Shown one piece after another: positions 45,618-57,721 of a stretch of 64,000 nucleotides of DNA. The translations under genes and the position numbers were made by a program. Under the pieces are notes generated by a model that searched no databases, was not told the DNA's origin, and worked only from the letters and a program-made list of their open reading frames with translations. Each line of letters begins with the position of its first letter. Positions within the stretch are counted from its first letter, which is position 1. The stretch lies in assembly GCF_947494025.1 (NCBI RefSeq), contig NZ_CANLTQ010000011.1, forward strand, positions 28,210-92,209, written 5' to 3'. Source of the DNA: an uncultured Jannaschia sp. (GTDB lineage Bacteria; Pseudomonadota; Alphaproteobacteria; Rhodobacterales; Rhodobacteraceae).

Positions 45618-46534
45618 GTATCGCACAGGATCACGACCGGGGTGGTTGGCGCGCCTGGCTCGAGACCGAGCAGGCCGACTCGCCGGGCCAAGCCCGCGCC
45701 CAGGCCGTCTGGCGCGCCTGGCGCGGCCTCGCCCGCAACCGTGCCGCCTTTGCCGGGCTGGCGGTGCTGGTGGTGCTGATCACGGTGGCGATCCTCGCCC
45801 CCGTGCTCGCCCCCTACCCCCCCTATGCCCAGGATCTCGCGTCGCGGCTGTTACCACCCTCCTTCGAGCATCCGCTGGGGACCGACGACCTCGGCCGCGA
45901 CATCCTCAGCCGCATCCTTTACGGCTCGCGCATCACGCTGATGATGGCCGCGCTGGTGGCGGTGATCGCAGGCCCGCTGGGCCTCCTGGTAGGCGCCACC
46001 GCCGGCTATCTCGGCGGCTGGGTAGACGTGGTCGCGATGCGGGTGGTCGACGTGTTCCTGTCGTTTCCCTCGCTCATTCTGGCCTTGGCCTTCGTGGCCG
46101 CGCTCGGACCGGGCATCGAGAACGCGGTGATCGCCATTGCCTTGTCGGCCTGGCCGCCGATCGCGCGGCTCGCACGGGCCGAAGCGCTGACGGTGCGCCA
46201 TTCCGACTACATCGCTGCCGCGCGCCTGCAGGGAGCCAGCCGCTTTCGCATCGTGGTCCTTCACGTGATGCCGATCTGCCTGCCTTCCGTGGTTATCCGC
46301 ATCACCCTCAACATGGCCGGCATCATCCTGACCGCCGCGGGCCTCGGCTTCCTCGGCCTCGGCGCGCAGCCCCCCTCGCCGGAATGGGGCGCGATGCTCG
46401 CCTCGGGCCGGCAGTTCATGCTGACCAACTGGTGGCTGGCGGCCACGCCCGGCGCGGCGATCATGCTGGTCAGCCTCGCCTTCAACCTGCTCGGCGACGG
46501 GCTCAGAGACGTGCTGGACCCCCGCGATGACTGA
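45614..46534 (+). CDS. Peptide ABC transporter permease, DppC type
   Basis: This 306-residue permease overlaps the DppB-type gene by ATGA. It shows the DppC N-terminal helix preceded by NRAAFAGLAVLVVL, then HPLGTDDLGRDILSR, the EAA region RLQGASRFRIVVLHVMPICL and GLGFLGLGAQPPSPEWG. It pairs with the DppB-type permease to form the channel. Confidence 0.95.
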   Translation: MSIAQDHDRGGWRAWLETEQADSPGQARAQAVWRAWRGLARNRAAFAGLAVLVVLITVAILAPVLAPYPPYAQDLASRLLPPSFEHPLGTDDLGRDILSRILYGSRITLMMAALVAVIAGPLGLLVGATAGYLGGWVDVVAMRVVDVFLSFPSLILALAFVAALGPGIENAVIAIALSAWPPIARLARAEALTVRHSDYIAAARLQGASRFRIVVLHVMPICLPSVVIRITLNMAGIILTAAGLGFLGLGAQPPSPEWGAMLASGRQFMLTNWWLAATPGAAIMLVSLAFNLLGDGLRDVLDPRDD

Positions 46535-47375
46535 ACCGATGCTGGACGTGCGGAACCTTACCGTCGCCTACCCTTCCCATCAGGGCTACACCGAGGCGCT
46601 GCGACGGGTCTCGTTTCGCCTGGGCCGCGGCAAGCTCGGCATCGTGGGCGAGTCCGGTTCGGGCAAGTCCACGGCCGGACGGGCGATCATGCGCCTGCTG
46701 CCACCGAAGGCGCGGATCACTGCCGACCGGATGCAGTTTGGCGAGATCGATCTGCTGACGGCGTCCGAGAAGCGTATGCGCAGCATTCGCGGCGGCCAGA
46801 TCGCGATGATCCTGCAGGACCCGCGTTATGCACTGAACCCGCTGAAGACGGTGCTCTCGCAGATCATCGAGGCCTGCCGCATCCACAAGGTCGGCACCCG
46901 TGCCGAGGCCCGTGACCGGGCCATGGCGATGCTGGAAGACGTGCACATCCGTGACCCGCGCCGGGTCGCCGGCCTTTATCCGCACGAATTGTCGGGCGGC
47001 ATGGGCCAGCGGGTCATGATCGCCATGATGCTGGTGCCCTCGCCGCGTCTCGTTATCGCCGACGAGCCGACCTCGGCGCTCGATGTCACGGTTCGAGGGC
47101 AGATCCTCGACATCCTCGACGAGCGGGTCGAAGCGCAGGGCGCGGGGCTGATCTTCATCAGTCACGACCTGCCGTTGGTAGGTGCCTACTGCGACGACGT
47201 CCTTGTGATGTACGGAGGCCAGATCATGGAGCGGCTGGCCGCCCGAGACCTCGGCGCTGCGCAGCATCCCTATACAGTCGCTCTCAATGATAGTCTTCCG
47301 CCGCTGGACCGCAGGGTGGCGGTGCTTCAGGTGCCCGAATACGACTCCGCATGGCTGCAGGAGGACCAGCCGTGA
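46527..47375 (+). CDS. Peptide ABC transporter ATPase, DppD/NikD type
   Basis: This 282-residue ATPase has Walker [10 protein letters not shown], the signature [15 protein letters not shown] and Walker [16 protein letters not shown]. It is shorter than typical DppD (about 330) and lacks the C-terminal cysteine cluster, which makes it more NikD-like. It overlaps the permease gene by 8 bases. Context makes peptides, not nickel, the likely cargo of the system. Confidence 0.93.
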   Translation: MTEPMLDVRNLTVAYPSHQGYTEALRRVSFRLGRGKLGIVGESGSGKSTAGRAIMRLLPPKARITADRMQFGEIDLLTASEKRMRSIRGGQIAMILQDPRYALNPLKTVLSQIIEACRIHKVGTRAEARDRAMAMLEDVHIRDPRRVAGLYPHELSGGMGQRVMIAMMLVPSPRLVIADEPTSALDVTVRGQILDILDERVEAQGAGLIFISHDLPLVGAYCDDVLVMYGGQIMERLAARDLGAAQHPYTVALNDSLPPLDRRVAVLQVPEYDSAWLQEDQP

Positions 47376-48196
47376 GCGCGCCGGAGCTTGAGATCGAGGG
47401 CCTCTCCGTGTCCTTCGGGCAGGGAACCCAGCGGATACAAGCTGTGCAGGAGGCGAGCTTCGTGGTGGAGCGTGGCGCTTCGTACGGCATTATCGGTGAA
47501 TCGGGCAGCGGCAAGTCCACCATCTTGCGCGCCGTGGCCGGCCTGAATGAAGACTACTCGGGCTCGGTGCGCATCGATGGCCAGGAAGCGCCACGTCCCC
47601 GCGACAAGCGTTTCTACAAGCGTGTGCAGATGGTGTTCCAGGACCCTTACGGTTCGCTCCACCCACGCCGGATGATCCGCGCCACGCTGCTGGAGCCCCT
47701 GCGGATCTTCGGGTTCGACAACGCCGACCGCCGCATTCGACAAGTGCTGGAGGATGTCGGCCTGGCGACGCACTTCGCCTATCGCTACCCGCATCAGCTC
47801 TCGGGCGGACAGCGCCAGCGCGTGGCGATCGCTCGGGCGCTGCTGCTCGAGCCCGAAATCCTGCTGCTCGACGAGCCCACCTCGGCGCTCGACGTGTCGG
47901 TGCAGGCGGGCGTGCTGAACCTGCTCGACGCGCTGCGGCGAGATCGCTGCCTGACCTACGTGCTGGTGAGCCACGACCTGCGGGTGGTGGCGCATATGTG
48001 CTCGCGCGTCGCGGTGATGACCCAGGGACGCATCGTCGAAGAGCTTTCGGCCGACGCCCTGCGCGAGCAGCGTTCGCACGACGACTACACGCGGCAGCTG
48101 ATCGCTGCTTCACGAGGGCGCACCCCGCTCGATGCCGTCAACGGCGAGGGCGCCGCCCGATCCGACCCCCGAAAGGACGCTGTCCATGCGAAATGA
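47372..48196 (+). CDS. Peptide ABC transporter ATPase, DppF/NikE type
   Basis: This 274-residue ATPase has Walker [10 protein letters not shown], the signature LSGGQRQRVAIARAL and Walker [21 protein letters not shown] start at 47372 (GTGA overlap with the previous stop, GGAGG nearby) is preferred over an ATG seven codons upstream. It completes the five-component importer. The 3' end overlaps the M20 hydrolase start by 11 bases, showing tight coupling between import and hydrolysis. Confidence 0.93.
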   Translation: MSAPELEIEGLSVSFGQGTQRIQAVQEASFVVERGASYGIIGESGSGKSTILRAVAGLNEDYSGSVRIDGQEAPRPRDKRFYKRVQMVFQDPYGSLHPRRMIRATLLEPLRIFGFDNADRRIRQVLEDVGLATHFAYRYPHQLSGGQRQRVAIARALLLEPEILLLDEPTSALDVSVQAGVLNLLDALRRDRCLTYVLVSHDLRVVAHMCSRVAVMTQGRIVEELSADALREQRSHDDYTRQLIAASRGRTPLDAVNGEGAARSDPRKDAVHAK

Positions 48197-49625
48197 GAAC
48201 CCCGTCTGGTCCTTGGTGGACGCCAAGCGCGAGGCGTTTACCACGCTTGCCGACCGCGTGTTCGACACACCGGAGTTCGCATATACCGAAGTACGCTCGG
48301 CGGCGGAGCACGTGAAGATGTTGCATGAGCAAGGTTTCCGCGTGCGGGAGGGCGTGGCGGGCATTCCCACCGCCATGGTCGGCGAGGCTGGCGAGGGCGG
48401 CCCGGTAGTCGCCATACTCGGCGAATACGACGCCCTGCCCGGTCTGAACCAGAAGCCCGGCTTGGCTCACCACGAAGAACTGGACGCCGGCGGGTTCGGC
48501 CACGGATGCGGGCACAACCTTCTCGGTTCGGCGGCGCTGCTCGCCGCGACCGCCGTGAAGGACTGGATCGAAGCCGAGGGCATCGAGGCGCGGGTGCGCT
48601 ACTACGGCTGTCCCGCGGAGGAAGGCGGCGCCGCCAAAGCCTTCATGGTGCGCGAGGGCCTGTTCGAGGACGTGGACCTTGCCATCACCTGGCATCCAGC
48701 AAGCTTCAATGGCGTGGACGATGCCCATTCCCTCGCCAATACCCGCATCGACTTTACCTTCCACGGCAAGGCTGCCCATGCGGCGGGCGCTCCGGAATTG
48801 GGTCGCAGCGCGCTCGACGCGGTGGAGCTGATGAATGTGGGCGTGAACTACATGCGCGAGCACATGCCCGACGATGCCCGCATCCACTACGCCTACCTCG
48901 ATGCTGGCGGTCCGGCCCCGAACGTGGTGCAGGCCAAGGCGACGGTGCGCCAGCTCATCCGAGCCCGCGACCTTGCCGGACTTGAATCGCTCGTGCGCCG
49001 GGTGCGCGCCATCGCCGACGGCGCCGCGCTGATGACCGAAGCACGGGTAGAAAGCCGGGTATTCTCGGCGGTGTCGAACCTGATCGGTAACCGCCCCCTG
49101 GAGGAGGCGATGCAAGAAGCCTTCGACGCGCTTGGCCCGGTCGAGTTCGACGAGGCGGACCGCGCTTACGCCCGCGAAATCCGCGCTACCCTTACCCGCG
49201 AAGACATCGCCGACACCTTCGCGCGGCTGAACATGAAGCCCGACTACGACCTTGCCCTATGCGACTTCGTGGCCCCGCTCGATCGCCCGTTCCTGGGCGG
49301 CATGGGGTCCACCGATGTGGGCGATGTGAGTTGGGCGGTACCGACCGTGCAGGCCCGAGTCGCCACCTGCGCCATGGGCACCCCGTTCCATACGTGGCAG
49401 CTCACCGCGCAGGGCAAGTCGCGGGCGGCTCACAAGGGGATGGTCCATGCGGCCAAGGTCATGGCGCATACGGCCTGGACGATGATCACCGATTCCAGCC
49501 GTCGCGAGGCCGCGGCACAGGCGCACCGTGACAGGCTGACGGAATATCCTTACATCTGCCCGATCCCGGAGGAGACTACGCCCCCGATTCCGGAGGAGAT
49601 GTTGAGGCCGGTCGCGGCCGAGTGA
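48186..49625 (+). CDS. M20 family amidohydrolase, AbgB-like (aminobenzoyl-glutamate/aminoacyl hydrolase type)
   Basis: This 479-residue cytoplasmic metal amidohydrolase of the M20D branch has LGEYDALPGLNQ (metal and catalytic region), GFGHGCGHNLLGSAAL (metal Cys/His) and GCPAEEGGAAKAFM (catalytic Glu pair). The dimerisation domain starts at FTFHGKAAHAAGAPELGRSA, and the C-terminal HKGMVHAAKVMA is characteristic of AbgB. AbgB with AbgA splits p-aminobenzoyl-glutamate. No abgA is nearby, so a dipeptide or N-acyl amino acid is a more cautious substrate guess. The ATG at 48186 follows AAAGGAC. Confidence 0.92.
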   Translation: MRNENPVWSLVDAKREAFTTLADRVFDTPEFAYTEVRSAAEHVKMLHEQGFRVREGVAGIPTAMVGEAGEGGPVVAILGEYDALPGLNQKPGLAHHEELDAGGFGHGCGHNLLGSAALLAATAVKDWIEAEGIEARVRYYGCPAEEGGAAKAFMVREGLFEDVDLAITWHPASFNGVDDAHSLANTRIDFTFHGKAAHAAGAPELGRSALDAVELMNVGVNYMREHMPDDARIHYAYLDAGGPAPNVVQAKATVRQLIRARDLAGLESLVRRVRAIADGAALMTEARVESRVFSAVSNLIGNRPLEEAMQEAFDALGPVEFDEADRAYAREIRATLTREDIADTFARLNMKPDYDLALCDFVAPLDRPFLGGMGSTDVGDVSWAVPTVQARVATCAMGTPFHTWQLTAQGKSRAAHKGMVHAAKVMAHTAWTMITDSSRREAAAQAHRDRLTEYPYICPIPEETTPPIPEEMLRPVAAE

Positions 49626-49685
49626 GAATGCGGGGACCGCCGAGCGGGCGCACCTGCTGCCTTGGTCATGGAAGGATGCCGCAGC

Positions 49686-50387
49686 ATGGTTGCAGGGCAA
49701 AAGAAGCAGGCTGTCCCCCTTCGAAAGAAAATACTGAACGAGATTCGGCGATCCATTGCGACAGGCGAGCTGCTGCCGGGCAGCCGTCTCACTGAGCGCA
49801 CCATCAGCGAGGCTTACGGCGTCAGTCGCACCGTGGCACGGGAGGTCATTCGCGAGCTTGAGGTCGAGCGCTTGGGCGAGATGGTCCCGCATCGCGGGCT
49901 TTGTATTTCCCGGCTTACGCCGGAACTCGTGAGTGATATCTACGAAATCCGGACAGCGCTCGAACTTCAGATCACGTTGCGCTTCACCGAGGTCGCCACC
50001 TCCGAGGAGGTCGCTCGACTACGGCACATTTTCACGCTTCTGGAGGCAATCAAGCATACTGACCGCTACGAGGACATTGCCTTACGCACGGCTGCGCTGA
50101 CCGACTATATGGTGGCGGTCACCCGCAAGCGTACCGCCGGCGAGATCCTCCACCATCTCGACACCCGTATCACTATGCTTCGGATCCTCTCGCTGCGGAA
50201 CCCGGGACAGACCGCATGCGGAATTACGCTGCTCGACCGGATCATCACGGCCATCGAGAGACGCGGTACTGCGGCGGTGGAGGTTTCGTTGCGCGAGTAC
50301 CTCGCTGTCGCCAGTATCTCCGCCATGGCGCAGCTCGAACGGGAGCCGTCGCCTGCCGGAGCGCGAGGGGTGGGAAAGCCAGCGTAA
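49686..50387 (+). CDS. GntR/FCD-family transcriptional regulator
   Basis: This 233-residue regulator has a winged HTH at residues about 10-75 (EIRRSIATGELLPGSRLTE, AYGVSRTVAREVIRELEVER) and an FCD-type helical domain (SDIYEIRTALELQITLRF to RIITAIERRGTAAVEVSLREY). The ATG at 49686 is chosen because AAGGA lies 10 bases before it; 49668 is the alternative. The last 15 residues (from about EREPSPAGARG) run up to IS debris, so the native C-terminus may have been replaced. It is the likely partner of the inverted repeat at 42861-42875. Confidence 0.88.
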   Translation: MVAGQKKQAVPLRKKILNEIRRSIATGELLPGSRLTERTISEAYGVSRTVAREVIRELEVERLGEMVPHRGLCISRLTPELVSDIYEIRTALELQITLRFTEVATSEEVARLRHIFTLLEAIKHTDRYEDIALRTAALTDYMVAVTRKRTAGEILHHLDTRITMLRILSLRNPGQTACGITLLDRIITAIERRGTAAVEVSLREYLAVASISAMAQLEREPSPAGARGVGKPA

Positions 50388-50399
50388 CACGAAGAGTTT

Positions 50400-52533
<2,134 letters not shown>

Positions 52534-52552
52534 GCCCCCCCGAGCAACGGCA

Positions 52553-53716
52553 ATGATTGCCGGAGGCGGCGTGTCTCCGCCCGGCCTTCTCTTCGCTACC
52601 CTCGGGCTAGCGGCGCTCGCGGCTCCGTTCATGACGCTCGCCGCCAACCGCATCGTCGCCGGAGAGGGCGTCATGGCTTGGGCTGTGACCGCGCCGGCGG
52701 TCACCCTGCCCGGAGTAGCGGTCGTAATGGCGGGCCTACTGCTCGGCCTGCCGTCGGAATGGTCACGCCTGCGCTTTGCCGGGTCGGTTCTTGGACTGAG
52801 CGGTCTGCTCTGGCTGCTGATGCAGGGCGCGCCGCGGCTGCTGGAGGGAGCCGGCGACTACGCGCGGGTCTCGCCCGCCATCGGGTTCTGGTGCCTGCTC
52901 GTGATCCTGATGCTGCTGATGGCAGATTCGCTGGCCCGGATGGCGCCAGGGCCGCTGGCGCGGGGAGCGCTGCTGGCGGCGGTGATGGGCGCGCTGGCGC
53001 TGATCCTGTGGTCGGGAGTCCTGTCGCAGCTGTCGATCCTGCAGGAATATGCCAGCCGCAAGGCTGCGTTTGCCGATGCGGTCCTGAGACATCTGGCGCT
53101 CGCCTTTGGCTCGCTCGCGACGGCGGCAGCGATCGGATTTCCACTGGGCATCCTATGCCACCGCCAAATCCGGCTCCGCGGCACGATATTACCGGTTCTG
53201 AGCTTTTTTCAGACCATTCCGTCGCTGGCGATGTTCGGCCTCATGATCCCGATGCTCGGTTGGGTCGGGGACCGCGTCCCCGGCGCGCAGGCCATCGGCA
53301 TTGCCGGGATCGGCTTTGCCCCCGCCTTTTTGGCGCTGGTACTTTATTCGCTGCTGCCCGTCGTGGGGAACACCGTCACCGGCCTTGCCTCGGCCCCGCC
53401 CGCGGCGCTTGAAGCCGCACGTGGCATGGGCATGACGCCGCGCCAGCGCCTCCTGAGGGTGGAGCTGCCACTGGGCCTGCCGGTCATCCTCACCGGCCTG
53501 CGCGTCGTGCTGGTGCAGAACGTCGGTCTGGCGGTCATCGCGGGGCTGATCGGCGGCGGCGGCTTCGGCACCTTCGTGTTCCAAGGGCTGAACCAGACCG
53601 CAACCGACCTGATCCTGCTGGGGGCGCTGCCGACCGTGGCGCTGGCGGTCGCTTCGGCCGTCATGATGGACATCCTCGTCGAGCTGGCACGGCCGAGATC
53701 CGGGAGGGCCGGATGA
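52553..53716 (+). CDS. yehY: Glycine-betaine-type ABC permease, YehY-like
   Basis: This 387-residue inner-membrane permease has extra N-terminal helices before the transport domain, as in YehY (385 residues). The transport core starts near RHLALAFGSLATAAAIGFPL and includes SFFQTIPSLAMFGLMIP. The EAA loop is AARGMGMTPRQRLLRVELPL and the end is typical (GLIGGGGFGTFVFQGL). The ATG at 52553 has only a weak ribosome site. It overlaps the ATPase gene by ATGA. Confidence 0.9.
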   Translation: MIAGGGVSPPGLLFATLGLAALAAPFMTLAANRIVAGEGVMAWAVTAPAVTLPGVAVVMAGLLLGLPSEWSRLRFAGSVLGLSGLLWLLMQGAPRLLEGAGDYARVSPAIGFWCLLVILMLLMADSLARMAPGPLARGALLAAVMGALALILWSGVLSQLSILQEYASRKAAFADAVLRHLALAFGSLATAAAIGFPLGILCHRQIRLRGTILPVLSFFQTIPSLAMFGLMIPMLGWVGDRVPGAQAIGIAGIGFAPAFLALVLYSLLPVVGNTVTGLASAPPAALEAARGMGMTPRQRLLRVELPLGLPVILTGLRVVLVQNVGLAVIAGLIGGGGFGTFVFQGLNQTATDLILLGALPTVALAVASAVMMDILVELARPRSGRAG

Positions 53717-54648
53717 TCGAGATCGACCAGATCACCAAAACCTACAACGGCGTTAGCGTGGTGGACGCCGTCACGATGACGGTCGAGACCGGCACGATCA
53801 CCGTCATTGTAGGTACGTCGGGATCCGGCAAGACCACGCTATTGCGCATGATCAACCGGCTCGAGGAGCCCAGCTCGGGCGAGGTGCGGATCAACGGCGA
53901 GTCGACCCGCGCGACGAAGCCGCATCTCCTGCGGCGGCGGATCGGCTACGCAATCCAGGGCCACGGGCTGTTCCCGCACCACACGGTCGCGCGTAACATC
54001 GGCGCCGTGCCAAAGCTGCTGAACTGGCCCAAGGACCGGATCCGCACCCGCGTCGATGAATTGCTCGCCCTGTTCTCGATGGACCCCGAGCAGTTCCGCG
54101 ACCGCTTTCCAGCCGAGCTGTCGGGTGGGCAGCAACAGCGCGTGGGCGTGGCGCGGGCGCTGGCCTCGCGCCCCGACCTGCTCTTAATGGACGAACCCTT
54201 CGGCGCGCTGGATCCGATCATCCGGGCCCGGGCGCAGGATGATCTGCGCCGGATCCAGAAGGCGCTCGGCTCGACCATCATGCTGGTGACCCACGACATG
54301 GAAGAGGCAATTCGCCTAGGCGACCGGGTGGCGGTGATGGACAGCGGCCGGCTTGTCCAGCACGGTACCCCTGCGGAGATCATCGCGCATCCGGCGACGA
54401 CGTTCGTGGCCGATATGGTAGGCGACGTGGAACGGCCCCTGCGGCTGCTGTCGCTGGTTCCCCTGTCGGAGGTGGTCGAGGATGGCGCCGCGACGGGCGA
54501 CGGGCTGCCAGCCGACGCCAGCCTGCGCGATGCGCTCTCTTCCTGCCTGTGGACGGGGCGGACGGCGGTGCCGGTGGAGCGGGACGGCGCCGTGATCGGG
54601 CGTGTGACACTCGATGCCATCCGCGCGCGCGCAGAGCTGCGCGCATGA
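53713..54648 (+). CDS. yehX: Glycine-betaine-type ABC ATPase, YehX-like
   Basis: This 311-residue ATPase has Walker A GTSGSGKTT, the signature LSGGQQQRVGVARAL and Walker B LLMDEPFGALDPI. The QAT-family QGHGLFPHHTVARNI is also seen. The C-terminal 70 residues (ASLRDALSSCLWTGRTAVPV and VIGRVTLDAI) form a single CBS-like segment, which in OpuA-type systems can sense ionic strength. It overlaps both neighbouring permease genes by 4 bases. Confidence 0.92.
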   Translation: MIEIDQITKTYNGVSVVDAVTMTVETGTITVIVGTSGSGKTTLLRMINRLEEPSSGEVRINGESTRATKPHLLRRRIGYAIQGHGLFPHHTVARNIGAVPKLLNWPKDRIRTRVDELLALFSMDPEQFRDRFPAELSGGQQQRVGVARALASRPDLLLMDEPFGALDPIIRARAQDDLRRIQKALGSTIMLVTHDMEEAIRLGDRVAVMDSGRLVQHGTPAEIIAHPATTFVADMVGDVERPLRLLSLVPLSEVVEDGAATGDGLPADASLRDALSSCLWTGRTAVPVERDGAVIGRVTLDAIRARAELRA

Positions 54649-55379
54649 GGATCGGCGTCATCCTGCGTCCGGCGCTGGTCCTGCTTCTGCTGGCGCTTGT
54701 GCTGAAGCCCGCGTGGTTCGCCCCGGTCTTCGCGCCGCTGGTGCCCGAGGGCACGCCGGTCATCTACGCTCGCAGCTCGCTTCTGTCGCTATCGCTGAGC
54801 CATTTGGGCCTCGTCGCGGCGGCCACGACGGCGGCGACGCTGGTCGCGGTCACGCTGGCGATCTTGGTGACCCGACAAGCGGGGGAAGCCTTTCGCCCGC
54901 TGTCGCGAACGATCACCAACCTGGGCCAGACCTTCCCGCCGGTCGCCGTGCTGGCCCTCGCCGTGCCCGCGCTCGGATTTGGTGCCGGGCCGACGCTGGT
55001 GGCGCTTTTCCTCTACGGCCTGCTGCCGATCTTCGAGAACGCGGTCACCGGGCTCTCGACTCTGCCGCCGACCACGATGGAAGCGGCACGTGGAATAGGG
55101 CTCAATCGCTGGCAGCGGCTGGTGCAGGTGGAAGTGCCACTCGCCTTGCCTGTGATGCTGACAGGTATCCGTCTGTCGGTCGTGATCTCGCTGGGCACCG
55201 CGACAATCGGATCTACCGTGGCGGCGCGTACTCTTGGTGAAGTGATCATCGCCGGCCTTTTGACCAGCAACACGGCATATGTGGTCCAGGGCGGACTGAT
55301 CGTGGGGCTGTTCGCGGTGCTGATCTACGACGCACTTGTCCAGCTCGAAGCACATCTTGTCCGTCGCGCTGGTGGGTAG
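54645..55379 (+). CDS. yehW: Glycine-betaine-type ABC permease, YehW-like
   Basis: This 244-residue inner-membrane permease is the last gene of the yehZYXW-type operon. It has about six helices, the NLGQTFPPVAVLALAVPALG segment, the EAA loop AARGIGLNRWQRLVQVEVPL and a normal C-terminus (YDALVQLEAHLVRR). No terminator hairpin is obvious after the stop. Confidence 0.91.
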   Translation: MRIGVILRPALVLLLLALVLKPAWFAPVFAPLVPEGTPVIYARSSLLSLSLSHLGLVAAATTAATLVAVTLAILVTRQAGEAFRPLSRTITNLGQTFPPVAVLALAVPALGFGAGPTLVALFLYGLLPIFENAVTGLSTLPPTTMEAARGIGLNRWQRLVQVEVPLALPVMLTGIRLSVVISLGTATIGSTVAARTLGEVIIAGLLTSNTAYVVQGGLIVGLFAVLIYDALVQLEAHLVRRAGG

Positions 55380-55528
55380 GGCGGAACTCGCACAAGCGGA
55401 CCTGCTGATCTGAGGATACAGGATCGAACGGGGACATGGGGCGCTTTGCCAGCTGCAAAGCTTCTGTTCGTTGAAAATCTCAGCCACCGCCTTCCGGCAC
55501 GGTTGGCAGACCTTTTATCGAATCCACC

Positions 55529-56172
55529 CGGGCTTGTTGCGCTAATCGTCTTTGAGCGTGTCGATCCCCTTTCCCTGCTGGCTACAGGCTACGGCTTCGA
55601 TTTCAGCCCTTCCGAGGGCCGAGCGGCGGTTCATGATCGCAATGCGGGTCTGGGTCCCGGCGGTCTGACGATCGGGATCGCGTGACATGTCCGCTCTCCG
55701 AAGAGCTCCAGCCGGTTCATCCGCTGGCCGGCAGGGCATTACAGAGCAATGTCCCGAAGGGCTGGGCTCGATACGACTTCGGGCATGATAGCCGGCGCAC
55801 TTCGTCCAAAGCGCCCGACCCGGACATCGCGTTGCGCGAAGGATCTCCTTTCGTGAGAGTACGGCAGGGCAGTCGGCCGTCTAGGCACGACCGTTTGACG
55901 AAGAGGTGGACCGAACAGGATCTTCAGCGTCAGGCAGGTCCGGATCGCGCTGTCCGAGAAGGTCTCGGGATGATCGCGCCTGCCGGTTCCGCCGGCGTGC
56001 CGCTCCATCCCGGGATCGAACCACATCGAAAGGGAGCCACGTCGCCTCAGCGACGCGTTGCAGCTGGACCAGTTCGTGGTGCGATAGCGGGAGGCGGCAG
56101 GCTTCCGCATCCCCCAATCCAACCATACGGAATCCCGTGATGAATCCCTCCCTCCGATACGTGCAACAAGCC
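55529..56172 (-). mobile_element. IS5-family (IS903-group-like) element with internal deletion
   Basis: Both ends can be seen. GGGCTTGTTGC reads inward from about 55529 on the + strand and from about 56172 on the - strand. In between, on the - strand, is the transposase N-terminus (SRYRTTNWSSCNASLRRRGS, then SDSAIRTCLTLKILFG and PLRQT, about 55890-56110). Near the other end lies a C-terminal piece (SRDPDRQTAGTQTRIAIMN and ALGRAEIEAVA, about 55600-55690). The catalytic middle is missing, so the 644-bp copy cannot move by itself. A full element should be about 1 kb. Confidence 0.75.
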
Positions 56173-56256
56173 CCCCCCCAGAACGAACAATCCATTTGTA
56201 AACAGACCATTAAGGATTTCCTCGTGATTTGACGTATCTATAAGGTTCCCACACGT

Positions 56257-57259
56257 ATGATGTCGATGCTTGCCACGTCTTCTGCCATCGCGAAGACCAT
56301 TGCGATCCTTGCACTTCTGTCCATCGGTATCGGCCTGTTGGAACGGCGTGTAGCGGAGGGCTTCATGCGTGCATCCCTGACCGCGCTCGCCTTCGCTGCG
56401 ACGGCTGTCGTGGCGATGAGCTCGCCTGTCGTCCTTGCGCCCGGACTGATTATCGACGGCCGGGCCGCAATCGTCGGGCTCGGCGCTGCCTTCGGCGGTC
56501 CTCTCACCGCGATTGTCGCTCCCCTTGCTTCCGGGGGTTTTCGTTATTTTGCAGTCGGAGGCATGGGGGCGTTACCGGGGACAGCCGGGATCGTCTGCGC
56601 GGCTATTCTTGGATTTGTGTGGGGCCACTTCTTCGTAAATGCGAAGACGCCCGGTCCGCTCCAGCGGTGCAATTATTCTGGGCGGCCTGCTTCAGCGCGA
56701 GCGGAGGCTTATTGCTCGGGAGCAGCGACTTTCCAACGAGGCAAACGCGGATGCCATGACAGGCGTTGCGAACCGGCGATACCTTTTTCAGCATGTCAAA
56801 AGATTGTCCGAGGCAACCGCTCCTCGGACCTGCGCCATCGCGGTGTTCGACCTCGACCACTTCAAGTCGATTAACGACAACTGGGGACACGAGGCGGGAG
56901 ATACCATCCTAGTCGGCTTCGCACGGATCTTGAGAAAGCAGGTGCGGGCAGACGATCTTGTGGTTCGGATGGGAGGCGAAGAGTTCCTGGTTCTCTTTTC
57001 CGGGTGCAATAGCGTCGACCTCAGTACTGGCGAGGTTCGGGTCACCGCAAGCGCGAGGATCACCCACTTCGAGCCGGAGCGGGATAATTTCAAGCAGGCC
57101 TATGCCAAAGCCGACCATCATCTCCACGAGGCCAAGGCGTTTGGTCGTGATCGTGTCGTCGACGTGGGAACAGGCGAACGTCGGCCCTCGCCTTCCACTC
57201 AAGAAGATGATCAGCCCCGATGTGACCAGACGTTGAGGTTGCTCGAGGGGACGGAGTGA
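56257..57259 (+). pseudogene. Membrane-bound diguanylate cyclase, frameshifted and internally deleted
   Basis: The first frame (from 56257) encodes a multi-helix membrane domain of the LytS/5TMR kind (GRAAIVGLGAAFGGPLTAIV). Around 56640 homology moves to the next frame, which carries the linker LLQRERRLIAREQRLSNEAN and a GGDEF domain: DAMTGVANRRYLF, VFDLDHFKSINDNWGH and RMGGEEFLVLF. After the GGEEF site the expected region of about 30-50 residues with the inhibitory and structural elements is mostly missing, before AKADHHLHEAKAFGRDRV. With a frameshift and a deletion it is probably inactive. Confidence 0.78.
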
Positions 57260-57721
57260 GGATCACGGTAGCCTTGGCCTCTAAATTCAAAGAAGGAGCG
57301 TTTTCCGGGCCGTCAAAACGGACCTGTGGCAAAAGTTCGGGTGAAAGACAGCTTGTTCCGCACATCTGCCCATCCGCCAAGGTGATTCGGTCCTCTTGTC
57401 CTTCGATCCTCGCGAGGTTTGCTCTTGTCTACGAGGTTGACGCCGAGGCCGCCTCAGGATGGTGGGCCGAAGATCAGGAGCTGCGATCTATTCGCGTACT
57501 TATGACGGTACGAAGGTTGCAACGCAGTCATCCCGGCCCGGCCCTCGCGGGATCTCCGACAGTCTAAAGCATGATCCGATCCGCCATGTCGCGGCCGCCA
57601 GCCGGGGTGGATCAAGGAGGCGACTGCGAGCTGCACGTCTCTCGACACGCTTCTGATCGAGCCGAAGAGCTAACCCGAGCAGCGCCTTGGCCGCCGAACC
57701 TAACAGAAGGGAATGCCGTTG
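57260..57721. other. Intergenic stretch without recognised gene
   Basis: No coding frame with known features is seen in these 462 bases between the broken cyclase and the WGR scrap. The lower GC content at 57260-57300 suggests a former intergenic region. Confidence 0.35.

Noticed and set aside
48186..49625. Naming the gene abgB and the operon a p-aminobenzoyl-glutamate system
   Set aside because: There is no AbgA partner and no AbgT transporter; the importer is of the peptide ABC type.
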